Shown: positions 33,714 through 41,499 of the stretch, one piece after another
How positions within the stretch are numbered: position 1 is the first letter of the stretch
Layout of the letters: the number at the start of each line of letters is the position of its first letter
Source: an uncultured Oscillospiraceae bacterium
Lineage (GTDB): Bacteria; Bacillota; Clostridia; Oscillospirales; Oscillospiraceae
DNA: 60,812 bases
Direction: 5' to 3'
NCBI GenBank assembly: GCA_904419145.1
Contig: CAJFQQ010000010.1
Coordinates: 1-60,812 of the forward strand
Program-made: the position numbers and the translations under genes
Notes under the pieces: generated by a model
What the model was told of the DNA's origin: nothing
Databases searched by the model: none
The model's input: the letters and a program-made list of their open reading frames with translations, nothing else

Positions 33714-34597
33714 GCAGGGGACAGATTGTAAAAGCACTCAGCGGCTTCTACTATGTTGCAGCCGAGGAGGGCGGGATCATCCGCTGCCGCGCCCGGGGAA
33801 AATTTCGGAAGGACGGCATGTCCCCGCTGGTAGGGGACTGGGTAGAGGTCCGGGAGATCCAGGGAGACGAGGGGATGGTTTGGGCCATTGAGCCGCGGCA
33901 GAACGCCTTTGCCCGCCCGGCGGTGGCCAACATCGACCAGCTGGTTGTGGTGGCCTCCCAGGCGATCCCGCAGACGGATCCCTTCCTGATTGACCGGGTA
34001 TCCTCCATCGCCGCGCTGAAGGGCTGTCCCACACTGCTGGTCCTCAACAAATGCGATCTGGACCGGGCGGACGAATTAAGGGAGATCTACGAGGGGGCGG
34101 GGATTACCACCGTCACCGTCAGCGCGGAGACCGGGGAGGGCATCAGCGATCTGATTCCGCTGCTCCAGGGAAAGCTCTCCGCCTTCACCGGGAACTCCGG
34201 AGTGGGGAAGTCCAGCATCCTCAATGCGATCGAGCCATCTTTCTCCATCAGCACCGGAGAGGTCAGTGAAAAGCTGGGCCGGGGCCGCCACACCACCCGC
34301 CATGTGGAGCTGTTCACACTGGAGTGCGGCGCCCGGGTGGTGGACACACCGGGATTCAGCTCCTTCGACGGTGCGGAGCTCAATCTGGAGTGGAAGGAGC
34401 ACCTTCCGGAGACCTTTCCGGAGTTTCGGCCCTATCTGGACCAGTGCCGCTTTGTGGGGTGCAGCCACACCAAGGAGAAGGGATGTGCGGTGCTGCGGGC
34501 TGTAAAGGACGGGCGCATCCCCAAGAGCCGCCATACAAGCTATGTGCGCCTCTTTCAGGAGCTGAAGGATGTTAAGGCCTGGGAACAAAAAGGATAG
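33710..34597 (+). CDS. rsgA: Ribosome small-subunit-dependent GTPase A
   Basis: RsgA checks late 30S maturation. The 295-residue protein has the N-terminal OB fold, a circularly permuted GTPase order (NKCD before GNSGVGKSS, then DTPGF) and the C-terminal zinc finger (CRFVGCSHTKEKGCAV). It starts by ATGA overlap with prkC. In many Firmicutes rpe and a thiamine pyrophosphokinase follow; here a terminator does. Confidence 0.95.
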   Translation: MSRGQIVKALSGFYYVAAEEGGIIRCRARGKFRKDGMSPLVGDWVEVREIQGDEGMVWAIEPRQNAFARPAVANIDQLVVVASQAIPQTDPFLIDRVSSIAALKGCPTLLVLNKCDLDRADELREIYEGAGITTVTVSAETGEGISDLIPLLQGKLSAFTGNSGVGKSSILNAIEPSFSISTGEVSEKLGRGRHTTRHVELFTLECGARVVDTPGFSSFDGAELNLEWKEHLPETFPEFRPYLDQCRFVGCSHTKEKGCAVLRAVKDGRIPKSRHTSYVRLFQELKDVKAWEQKG

Positions 34598-34616
34598 ACC
34601 GCTGAAGGAAAAAGCA

Positions 34617-34648
34617 AGCGGCCGGAGGAACCCCTCCGGCCGCTTTTT
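34617..34648 (+). terminator. Terminator after rsgA
   Basis: A perfect 12-bp GC-rich stem (34617-34628 with 34633-34644) with a 4-base loop runs into TTTTT. It ends the long yicC-to-rsgA transcription unit. Confidence 0.92.
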
Positions 34649-34656
34649 GCTATACT
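34648..34656 (+). promoter_or_regulatory. Possible extended -10 promoter before the small membrane gene
   Basis: TGCTATACT directly after the rsgA terminator fits an extended -10 box (TGn plus TATACT). No -35 is visible, because that place is taken by the terminator stem. Confidence 0.3.
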
Positions 34657-34687
34657 GGTAAGGAACAGAGAGAAGGGAGGGTTGGCC

Positions 34688-34837
34688 GTGTGCAATCGGT
34701 ATTGGCTGATCGGGGTATGCGCCCTGTGCCTGGGGTTGGGGATCTTTATTTGCGCCATTTTCCCCACGGGCCTGCTCCTGTTTCTGGTGGCATCCGTGTT
34801 GATTGGGTGCGGTTGGGCCTGTATCAGACGACGGTAA
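34688..34837 (+). CDS. Small hydrophobic membrane protein (49 residues)
   Basis: GTG 34688 to TAA 34835-34837 encodes 49 residues: two hydrophobic stretches (about 6-25 and 29-46) split by a Pro-Thr-Gly turn, five Cys, and a basic end (RRR). AAGGGAGGG sits 7 bases before the GTG. The frame lies alone between the rsgA terminator and spoVM, 13 bases upstream of spoVM, so it may be expressed with it during sporulation. I do not recognise a family. Confidence 0.55.
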   Translation: MCNRYWLIGVCALCLGLGIFICAIFPTGLLLFLVASVLIGCGWACIRRR

Positions 34838-34850
34838 AGGAGAGATTTGG

Positions 34851-34925
34851 ATGCGAGTTGTGATTGTAAAGCCCCCGAAGTTCGTCGGGAATCTTCTGCG
34901 GAAAATCTTCAAGATCAAGGCATGA
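34851..34925 (+). CDS. spoVM: Stage V sporulation protein M
   Basis: SpoVM is a tiny amphipathic helix that marks the curved outer forespore membrane and anchors SpoIVA, starting coat assembly. This frame gives 24 residues, MRVVIVKPPKFVGNLLRKIF followed by KIKA, against 26 in Bacillus; the (K)xPKF(V/L)G core with its helix-bending Pro and the basic amphipathic helix are clear. AAGGAGA lies 7 bases before ATG 34851. The SpoIVA partner is encoded about 5 kb downstream. It is easily missed because of its length. Confidence 0.9.
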   Translation: MRVVIVKPPKFVGNLLRKIFKIKA

Positions 34926-34948
34926 AGGTCGTCCCTCCCTCATACACT
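34919..34948 (+). promoter_or_regulatory. SigmaE-type promoter of the sipL-like gene
   Basis: GGCATGAA (34919-34926) and CATACACT (34941-34948), 14 bp apart, fit the mother-cell SigmaE consensus (GKCATATT and CATACAMT), with a perfect -10. The -35 box lies over the end of spoVM. The start codon follows about 28 bases after the expected transcription start. Confidence 0.7.
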
Positions 34949-34982
34949 GTCCATGACAAGAGCGTCAGAGGGAGGACAACTA

Positions 34983-36527
34983 ATGGAACTGAATCTGAAA
35001 AAAGAAACCATTCCCTATTATGAGGCGGTCAGCGAGACTCCTTTTTCCTTCGAGACGACCCAGGAGACCATTGTCCCCGACTACTGCCAGGATGTGGCCC
35101 GGGTGGTGGATACCACCGGCATGGTGCTGGTACATAACAAAGAGATGACTCCCGATGGCCGTGTGGAGGTGGGCGGTGCCATCAAGGCAACTGTCCTCTT
35201 CATTCCGGAGGGGGGGACGGACCTGTGCGCGCTGCATCTGTCTATCCCCTTCCATAGCTACTGTGAGGGACGAAATCTCGCCTCCTGCGCCCGATACACA
35301 GTCAGCGCCAAGCTGAGGGGCATCGACTCCCGTCTGCTCAATCCGAGGAAGCTCCTGACCCGCGCGGAGATTACCTTGGAGCCGGTGGGCTACTGTCAGA
35401 AGGAAGCAAGTCTCTGCACAGCCGTGGAGGCTGATGAGTCCTGCGGCCTGCAGTTTCTGGAGGAGTGTGCGGACACAACCGTAATCACCGATGTGCTGGA
35501 GCGGGAATTCCCCTATACCGAGGAACTGGGGCTCTCGGCTGGCCGCAGCGGTATTCAGGAGATCCTGGACACCGCCACGCATATTTACCCGGCGGATTCC
35601 AAGATTGTTGGGAACAAGCTGGTGCTCAAGGGCATCATCCGAAGCGACGTGCTGTACAAGGATCAGGAGGGAGCCCTTGCCACACTGACCCAGGAGTTTC
35701 TGTTCTCCCAGATCGTGGAGACCAGTGCCTCGGAGGAAAGCGGAATGGCAAAGGCCACCTTCGATCTCACGGGCTATGAGTATCTCATCGGCACCGAGAG
35801 CGAGCCGGAGGACACCCACGCCATCACCATGTCCCTCCACATCCGCTCCAACGTGGAGGTGCTGGAGACCAAGCGGCTGCGGTTCCTCTCGGACCTGTAC
35901 AGCATTGCGAAAAACGTAGTCATGGCCACCCAGCCCCTTCCGCTGGTGGAGGATGTGCGGTCCTTTACCAAGAAACAGAACATGCGGGAGACCCTGGAGA
36001 CTGCGGTAGCAGTGCGGCAGGTCTGCCACGCCGCAGTGTCCTGCGGCACCTGCACCTGCCAGGTGGGGGAGGGAATGGCGACGGCCCAGATCCCTGTCAC
36101 CATCAAGGCGCTGTATCTGGACGAAAATGACGCTGTGCTTCTTGCGGAGAAGAACATTCTGGTGAAGGGGGAGATGGAGGCAGAGGAGGGGAGTATCCCC
36201 CATATCGTGCTCCACTGTCCCGGTGAGATCACCGGGACGCCTACGCCGGAGGGCATGGAGATCCGGTTTACCTTGGAGTTTTGGATGGACACCGGGAAGC
36301 AGGTTCAGAAGCTGTGCATTGCCGACGCCTCTCTGGAGGAACTGGAGCCCAGCGCCCAGCGCCAGCCCTCGGTGATCCTGCGGAAATTTGATCAAAGCAC
36401 ACGGCTCTGGGATATTGCCAAACAGTACCGCACCACCTGTGCCGATATCCTTGCGGCCAACCAGGTGGAAAGTGAGCAGGCCATCCCTACGGACAAATTG
36501 CTGCTGATCCCCCGGCGGAAGATCTGA
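34983..36527 (+). CDS. SPOCS/DUF3794 and LysM protein, SipL-like spore coat morphogen
   Basis: This 514-residue protein has SPOCS (DUF3794) domains in its first ~430 residues (YYEAVSETPFSFETTQETIVPDYCQDVARVVDTTG and a repeat of the pattern near FPYTEELGLSAGRSGIQEILDTATHIYPADSKIVGNKLVLKG) and a C-terminal LysM (about 468-512; STRLWDIAKQYRTTCADILAANQ). This matches SipL of Clostridioides difficile, which binds SpoIVA through its LysM. I start it at ATG 34983 with GAGGGAGGA. A SigmaE-like promoter precedes it. Adjacent spoVM and nearby spoIVA support the role. Confidence 0.85.
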   Translation: MELNLKKETIPYYEAVSETPFSFETTQETIVPDYCQDVARVVDTTGMVLVHNKEMTPDGRVEVGGAIKATVLFIPEGGTDLCALHLSIPFHSYCEGRNLASCARYTVSAKLRGIDSRLLNPRKLLTRAEITLEPVGYCQKEASLCTAVEADESCGLQFLEECADTTVITDVLEREFPYTEELGLSAGRSGIQEILDTATHIYPADSKIVGNKLVLKGIIRSDVLYKDQEGALATLTQEFLFSQIVETSASEESGMAKATFDLTGYEYLIGTESEPEDTHAITMSLHIRSNVEVLETKRLRFLSDLYSIAKNVVMATQPLPLVEDVRSFTKKQNMRETLETAVAVRQVCHAAVSCGTCTCQVGEGMATAQIPVTIKALYLDENDAVLLAEKNILVKGEMEAEEGSIPHIVLHCPGEITGTPTPEGMEIRFTLEFWMDTGKQVQKLCIADASLEELEPSAQRQPSVILRKFDQSTRLWDIAKQYRTTCADILAANQVESEQAIPTDKLLLIPRRKI

Positions 36528-36539
36528 TCTGCAAAGCAG

Positions 36540-36571
36540 AAAGCCCCCAACAGTTTTTGTTGGGGGCTTTT
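36540..36571. terminator. Terminator between the sipL-like gene and the CBS gene
   Basis: A perfect 13-bp stem (36540-36552 with 36558-36570) with a 5-base loop and T-run stops the rightward transcript; it lies between convergent genes and could act in both directions. Confidence 0.9.
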
Positions 36572-36582
36572 GCAATGCCGTC

Positions 36583-37017
36583 TCAAACCTCTGCTGGCTC
36601 CCTCTGAAAGGCCAGCTCGGAGAGATATTTGATTACGTCGCGGCGGGTAACAATGCCGCAGAAGCAGTTGCGATCATCTACGATCGGCACAAAGTTCTGC
36701 TGCTGGACCTGCTGGAGGACATCCTCCAGGGAAGCCACGATGGTCAGGGGCGGGCAGAAGTCCTGGCGCATGATCTCCCGGATTTTATACTGCTCGTGGA
36801 CCTTCAGATCCACTGTATTCGTCCGCAACAGATGACGCAGGAAGTCGCCCTCGCTGACACAGCCATAGAACTCGCCATTCTCAGTGAGAACCGGGATGGC
36901 GGTGTAGCCATGGTGCTTGAATTTCTCCAATCCCTGCCGGACGGTTTGTGATTCCAGCAGGTAGGTAGAATTTGCTTTGGGTGTCAAAAACTTTGCGATG
37001 TTTACATTCACGGGCAC
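36583..37017 (-). CDS. CBS-domain pair protein
   Basis: This 144-residue protein is little more than two CBS motifs (TVRQGLEKFKHHGYTAIPVLTENGEFYGCVSEGDFLRHL, then ASLEDVLQQVQQQNFVPIVDDRNCFCGIVTRRDVIKYL), which bind adenine nucleotides such as AMP, ATP or c-di-AMP. AGGAGG lies upstream on the minus strand. It is 25 bases downstream of the ABC ATPase gene, so it could be read through from the amino-acid transporter operon. Confidence 0.85.
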   Translation of the reverse strand: MPVNVNIAKFLTPKANSTYLLESQTVRQGLEKFKHHGYTAIPVLTENGEFYGCVSEGDFLRHLLRTNTVDLKVHEQYKIREIMRQDFCPPLTIVASLEDVLQQVQQQNFVPIVDDRNCFCGIVTRRDVIKYLSELAFQREPAEV

Positions 37018-37042
37018 TTCCTCCTTTGTGCTGCTCGGTATC

Positions 37043-37828
37043 TCAGGGGCTGGAGTAATTGGAGAGGAACTGCTTGGTGCGCTCCTCCTTGGGGTGGTCG
37101 ATCAGATCGTGGGCCGGCCCCTCCTCCACGATATATCCGCCGTCCATAAAGATAATGCGGTCCGCTACATCGCGGGCAAAGGACATCTCATGGGTGACAA
37201 TGATCATAGTGGTTTTCTGCTCGGCAAGGGAGCGGATCACCCGAAGCACCTCGCCGGTGAGCTCCGGATCCAGGGCGCTGGTGGGCTCATCGAAGCAGAG
37301 AATATCCGGGTGCAGGGCCAGGGCCCGGGCGATGGCCACCCGCTGTTGCTGCCCTCCGGAAAGCTGGCGGGGATAGTGGTTCGCCCGCTCGGAAAGGCCC
37401 ATCTTTGCCAACAGCTCCAGCCCCTCCGCCTGGATTTCCTCCAGGATCTCTTTCTTATGCTCCTTAAAGTCCGGACGCTCCTGACTGAGAAGCTCCTTGG
37501 CAAGGGTGACATTTTTCAGCGCTGTATACTGTGGAAAGAGATTGAAGGATTGAAACACCATGCCGAAGTGTAGACGCTTCCTGCGGACTTCATTCTCCCG
37601 CTGGGTGGCAGGGTCGTCGGCATCAAAGATCACGGACCCACCCACAGAAATGGTCCCCTTGTCCGGCTTTTCCAGGAAATTCAAGCACCGCAGAAGCGTG
37701 GTCTTGCCGCTGCCGGAGGAGCCGATGATGGCGATGGCCTGTCCCTTTTCCAGGGAGAAACTGATGTCATTGAGGACCTTGGTGGCCCCAAAATGCTTTT
37801 CAATGTTGCGTACTTCCAAAATTGCCAT
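37043..37828 (-). CDS. glnQ: Polar amino acid ABC transporter ATP-binding protein (GlnQ-like)
   Basis: This 261-residue ATPase has Walker [11 protein letters not shown]-loop [12 protein letters not shown], signature LSGGQQQR and Walker [13 protein letters not shown]. It belongs to the PAAT family and energises uptake of glutamine, cystine or related amino acids. It is encoded downstream of its permease and binding protein on the minus strand. About 20 extra residues between the Q-loop and signature regions make it longer than the common 240. Confidence 0.93.
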   Translation of the reverse strand: MAILEVRNIEKHFGATKVLNDISFSLEKGQAIAIIGSSGSGKTTLLRCLNFLEKPDKGTISVGGSVIFDADDPATQRENEVRRKRLHFGMVFQSFNLFPQYTALKNVTLAKELLSQERPDFKEHKKEILEEIQAEGLELLAKMGLSERANHYPRQLSGGQQQRVAIARALALHPDILCFDEPTSALDPELTGEVLRVIRSLAEQKTTMIIVTHEMSFARDVADRIIFMDGGYIVEEGPAHDLIDHPKEERTKQFLSNYSSP

Positions 37829-37842
37829 ATCAGACCCCCCAC

Positions 37843-38661
37843 TTACTCAAAGAAAGACAATTTCTTCTCCAGCTGTCCCAGGAGCACGGTGACGATACCG
37901 CTGAAGATCAGGTAGTATACCGCCGTGAAAAACAGCGGCCACACCAGACCCGCGATGCCGGAGTTGCCCTTCATAAAGGACTCGCCCATCCAGATGACCT
38001 CCTGCAGGGCGATCACCCGGGCCAGGGAGGTGTCCTTCACCAGTGTAATGACCTCGTTGGACATGGGCGGCACAATGCGCTTGATCATCTGCAGCAATGT
38101 CACGTGGCGGAAGATCTGGACCTTGGTCATGCCCAGGACCTGACCGGCCTCCTGCTGCCCCTTGGGCACCCCCTGGATGCCGCCCCGATAGATCTCAGAG
38201 AAGTAGCAGGCGTAGTTGATGATAAAGGCAACACAGACAGCCAGCATCCGGCCGTTTTCCCCGCTGGGCCAGTTGAACCAGTCCTTCATCCCCGGAACAT
38301 AGAACAGCGCGATAATCTGCAGCACCAGGGGCGTTCCACGGATGATCCATACCAGCAGCCGGGTGACCAGGGCCACCGGTCGGAAAAGCTGGAAGAAGCC
38401 GGCGACGGAGCGCAGATAGTGCTGCCACAGGGACAGGGAGGGGGACGCCCCGCTCTCCCCCGCGGGGGGCAGCCGCCGCTGCATCCAGAGGCCCAGCCAG
38501 CGAAAGGGGATCCAGCGGCTCATGGAGCCGAAGCTGATGATCAGACCCAGGGGCAGGGCGCCGATGAGGGTAATGAAAAACAGCTGGAGGGTTTTGAGAA
38601 AGCCGCTGTTCAGCGCGGACAGAACAGTCTGGAAGGTATTGGATGTAAAAAACTCTATCAT
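37843..38661 (-). CDS. Polar amino acid ABC transporter permease
   Basis: This 272-residue HEQRO-type permease has a first membrane helix (about 17-40), then the family core [24 protein letters not shown] and the EAA loop ([35 protein letters not shown]) contacting the ATPase. About 45 residues rich in Arg, Pro and Ser are inserted between helix 1 and the core (about 50-95), which is why it exceeds the common 220-230. It is preceded on its strand by an attenuator-like hairpin after the binding-protein gene. Confidence 0.9.
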   Translation of the reverse strand: MIEFFTSNTFQTVLSALNSGFLKTLQLFFITLIGALPLGLIISFGSMSRWIPFRWLGLWMQRRLPPAGESGASPSLSLWQHYLRSVAGFFQLFRPVALVTRLLVWIIRGTPLVLQIIALFYVPGMKDWFNWPSGENGRMLAVCVAFIINYACYFSEIYRGGIQGVPKGQQEAGQVLGMTKVQIFRHVTLLQMIKRIVPPMSNEVITLVKDTSLARVIALQEVIWMGESFMKGNSGIAGLVWPLFFTAVYYLIFSGIVTVLLGQLEKKLSFFE

Positions 38662-38707
38662 GGTATCGTCCTCTCGTCAAGAGATAGTTACTGGTGTCAA
38701 TCCGCCG

Positions 38708-38743
38708 AAAAGCAGAGCGCGCACATCGCGCGCTCTGCTTTTT
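38708..38743 (-). terminator. Intergenic attenuator between binding protein and permease
   Basis: A perfect 15-bp stem (38708-38722 with 38728-38742), loop of 5, has AAAA/TTTT ends on both strands. It lies within the leftward operon after the binding-protein gene, so it probably lets only part of the transcripts reach the permease and ATPase genes. Confidence 0.75.
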
Positions 38744-38767
38744 CATTCGTCGGCAGGGAAGGGAAGG

Positions 38768-39655
38768 TTACTCCAAGATAACAGATCCCTGCAAGCCATA
38801 GGTGGTGGCAGTCTCCAGCACCGTGCCGTCGGCCACCTTTTCTGCCCAGAACGTATTGAAGGCATCCACCAGATCAGAGCCCTGACGGAACCCAACGCCA
38901 TACTCCTCGGAGGGCAGGTCCTGGGCCTCGTTCAGGTTCAGGGTGTAGGTCAGGTCGGCATAGCTGGTGCCCTCGCCAACCATGGAGTCGGCCATCAGAA
39001 AGTCGATCACAGCGGCATCGGAGGTGCCGGCGGAGACCTCCATCAAAGCATTGGCCTGGGCCTGGACCGGAACCGTGGTGGCGCCCAGTGCCGCGGCAGC
39101 CTCTTCACCGGCGCTGCCGGACTCCACCGCAATATTCAGCCCCTCCAAAGAGGTGAGCCCCTCAAAGTCAGCGGCCCGATCTGCCGGGACAACCAGCACC
39201 TGATAGTTGGTGCAGTAAGGGACAGAGGTGCTCATGGCGGCCTGAACCTCATCGTTCAAGGTCATGCCGTTCCACACACAGTCGATGGCTTTGGAGTTCA
39301 GCTCCTCCACCTTGTAATCCCAGGTGATCTCCTGGAACTCGACCTCTACGCCCAGGCTCTCGGCAAAGGCTTTGGCCATATCGGCGTCAAAGCCGACCCA
39401 CTCGTCGCTGCCCTCTTCCTTGTAATCCATGGGGTCAAAATAAGTGATGCCGACCACCAGCGTTCCCTTGTCCTGGACATAGGCCAGGTCGCTCTCTGTT
39501 TCAGCGTCCCCGCTGGTGTCGCCAGTGTCGTTGGTGGTATTGCCGCCGGTGGTGTTGGCGTCGTTGCCGGTGGTATTCCCACTGTTGTTGCTGCCGCAGG
39601 CCACCATGGCAAAAGCCATGGACAGCGCCAGGAGCAGCGCAATGAGCTTTTTCAT
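38768..39655 (-). CDS. Polar amino acid ABC transporter substrate-binding lipoprotein
   Basis: This 295-residue lipoprotein has signal peptide MKKLIALLLALSMAFAMVAC with the lipobox Cys at residue 20, a Gly/Asn/Thr-rich tether of about 30 residues, then the type 2 periplasmic-binding fold (GTLVVGITYFDPMDYKEEG...WVGFDADMAKAFAESLGVEVEF). It delivers a polar amino acid to the permease. AGGAGGAATG precedes the start on the minus strand. High expression relative to the permease is expected from the hairpin that follows. Confidence 0.93.
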   Translation of the reverse strand: MKKLIALLLALSMAFAMVACGSNNSGNTTGNDANTTGGNTTNDTGDTSGDAETESDLAYVQDKGTLVVGITYFDPMDYKEEGSDEWVGFDADMAKAFAESLGVEVEFQEITWDYKVEELNSKAIDCVWNGMTLNDEVQAAMSTSVPYCTNYQVLVVPADRAADFEGLTSLEGLNIAVESGSAGEEAAAALGATTVPVQAQANALMEVSAGTSDAAVIDFLMADSMVGEGTSYADLTYTLNLNEAQDLPSEEYGVGFRQGSDLVDAFNTFWAEKVADGTVLETATTYGLQGSVILE

Positions 39656-39706
39656 CTTTTCATTCCTCCTACCTTCCAGGTAACTGCAAAATTTATTGCA
39701 TTACCA

Positions 39707-39735
39707 ATTTATCATACTAAAGCATCAACTGTAAA
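39707..39735 (-). promoter_or_regulatory. Probable promoter of the amino acid transporter operon
   Basis: On the minus strand TTTACA (39730-39735) and ATAAAT (39707-39712) are 17 bp apart, about 50 bases before the binding-protein start. Confidence 0.45.
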
Positions 39736-39833
39736 GGAATGAATCTTCCAAATCTGCCGGCAAAAGAGGCGGGCTTCTTGTTCATATTATACAGGAACTT
39801 GTGAGAGACGGCTGGGCTTCCGAAAAGATTCCC

Positions 39834-39863
39834 GGTATAAGTGCGGTCAACCCCTCATATGAT
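39834..39863 (+). promoter_or_regulatory. Possible SigmaE promoter of spoIVA
   Basis: GGTATAA (39834-39840) and CATATGAT (39856-39863) are 15 bp apart and resemble the SigmaE consensus loosely, 34 bases before spoIVA. This is weaker than the sipL and yunB sites. Confidence 0.35.
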
Positions 39864-39897
39864 GCAGTGAAAGACTTCGGAAAAGAGGGCGGAGGCT

Positions 39898-41376
39898 ATG
39901 ACAAATCCATCAATTTATCAAGATATTGCAACCCGAACAGATGGCAGTCTGTTTCTTGGCGTTCTGGGGCCGGTCCGGACAGGAAAATCCACTTTTATCA
40001 AGCGATTTATGGAAACCCAGGTGATCCCCAATATTGAGAATATCTACCGCCGCGAGCGGGCGATTGACGAGCTGCCGCAGAGCGGCAGCGGGAAGACGGT
40101 GATGACAGCGGAGCCCAAGTTTGTGCCGGAGGAGGCTGTGGAGGTCTCTCTGGGCGATGGGGCCACGGTTTCCGTCCGCCTCATTGACAGCGTGGGCTAT
40201 ATGGTGAAGGGTGCCATGGGCCAGTTTGAGGATGGGCAGCCCCGAATGGTAATGACCCCCTGGTTCGAGGACGAGATTCCCATGGCGGAAGCTGCGGAGA
40301 TCGGTACCCGGAAGGTCATTACGGAGCATAGCACCATCGGCATCGTTGTCACCACAGATGGTAGCATCACGGATATCGACCGGGAGGACTATATCGAGCC
40401 GGAGGACCGGGTGATTCAGGAGCTCAAGGAGCTGGGCAAGCCCTTCATCGTACTTCTGAATTCGGAGGAGCCCACGTCCCAGCGGGCGCAGTCCATCAGT
40501 CAGGAGATCTCCAAAAAACACGGCGTGGCCTGCATGCCCATCAACTGTCTGACACTGAATGAGCAGGATATCAAGAACATCCTCCAAGCGGTGCTGTTTG
40601 AGTTTCCCCTGTGTGAGCTGGACTTCTATCTCCCGTCCTGGGTGGATGCGCTGCAGATGGATCACCCTATCAAAAGTGGAATCTACACCCGCATCCGGGA
40701 AGCGGCCTCCGGATTGGAGCACGTGCGCCAAGTGCGGTCCGCTATGGAGGAGATCGGCAATGGCGAGGAGATCAAAGACGCCAAGATCACCGGCATTGAC
40801 CTGGGCAAAGGAATCGCGGGTGTGGAGCTGGAGCTGCCGCGGCAGCTGTTCTATGACACCATCAGTGCCCAGTCCGGCTTTACGATTGCAGACGACGGGG
40901 ATCTGATGAGCCTGCTGACGGAGCTGGCGTCGGTGAAAAGCGCCTACGACAAGGTGGCCTCTGCGCTGGAGAGTGTCCATGAGACTGGTTACGGCATTGT
41001 GATGCCCGGCATGGATGAGCTGATCCTTCAGGAGCCGGAGATCATGAAACAGGGGGGACGGTACGGCGTCCGTCTGAAGGCCAGCGCGCCTTCCATCCAT
41101 ATGTTCAAGGTGGACATCGAATCCACGGTTTCGCCCATTGTGGGCAATGAGAAGCAGAGCGAGGATATGGTGAACTATTTGATGGAGAAGTTCCAGGGGG
41201 ATACCTCTAAAATCTGGGAGTCCAATATCTTCGGCCGCAGCTTCCATGAGCTGGTCAACGAGGATCTGCAGGCAAAGCTCCAGCGCATGCCGGAGGATGC
41301 CCGCTGGAAATTCCAGGAGACGCTGCAGCGCATCGTCAACGAGGGCAGCGGCGGCCTGATCTGTATTATTTTATAG
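39898..41376 (+). CDS. spoIVA: Stage IV sporulation protein A
   Basis: SpoIVA is the ATPase that polymerises on the forespore surface, held there by SpoVM, and forms the coat basement. The 492-residue protein has the P-loop GPVRTGKST (24-32, K30), then the middle domain and the conserved C-terminal part that touches SpoVM (NIFGRSFHELVNEDLQAKLQRMPEDARWKFQETLQRIVNEGSGGLICIIL). GGGCGGAGG precedes ATG 39898. spoVM and the sipL-like gene, encoding its partners, lie 3-5 kb away. Confidence 0.97.
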   Translation: MTNPSIYQDIATRTDGSLFLGVLGPVRTGKSTFIKRFMETQVIPNIENIYRRERAIDELPQSGSGKTVMTAEPKFVPEEAVEVSLGDGATVSVRLIDSVGYMVKGAMGQFEDGQPRMVMTPWFEDEIPMAEAAEIGTRKVITEHSTIGIVVTTDGSITDIDREDYIEPEDRVIQELKELGKPFIVLLNSEEPTSQRAQSISQEISKKHGVACMPINCLTLNEQDIKNILQAVLFEFPLCELDFYLPSWVDALQMDHPIKSGIYTRIREAASGLEHVRQVRSAMEEIGNGEEIKDAKITGIDLGKGIAGVELELPRQLFYDTISAQSGFTIADDGDLMSLLTELASVKSAYDKVASALESVHETGYGIVMPGMDELILQEPEIMKQGGRYGVRLKASAPSIHMFKVDIESTVSPIVGNEKQSEDMVNYLMEKFQGDTSKIWESNIFGRSFHELVNEDLQAKLQRMPEDARWKFQETLQRIVNEGSGGLICIIL

Positions 41377-41384
41377 CTGTTCTC

Positions 41385-41415
41385 AAAAAAGAGAGGGCGT
41401 GTCCCTCTCTTTTTT
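41385..41415 (+). terminator. Terminator after spoIVA
   Basis: A perfect 13-bp stem (41385-41397 with 41403-41415), loop of 5, ends in six T. Confidence 0.92.
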
Positions 41416-41416
41416 G

Positions 41417-41445
41417 TTGCTATTCCCGCTGCGGTGTAGTAAAAT
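41417..41445 (+). promoter_or_regulatory. SigmaA promoter of the aminotransferase gene
   Basis: TTGCTA (41417-41422) and TAAAAT (41440-41445) are 17 bp apart and lie directly after the spoIVA terminator, 55 bases before the gene. Confidence 0.6.
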
Positions 41446-41499
41446 GGTGGCAATGTCTCATGGAGAAACGGACAATCGACTGGAAAGGAGCCCTTTGAG

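Noticed and set aside
34980-36575. Leftward 531-codon open frame opposite the sipL-like gene
   Set aside because: It is a GC-rich shadow frame: low-complexity His/Gln/Leu/Gly composition, no domain, no ribosome site, and the plus strand has clear SPOCS and LysM domains.
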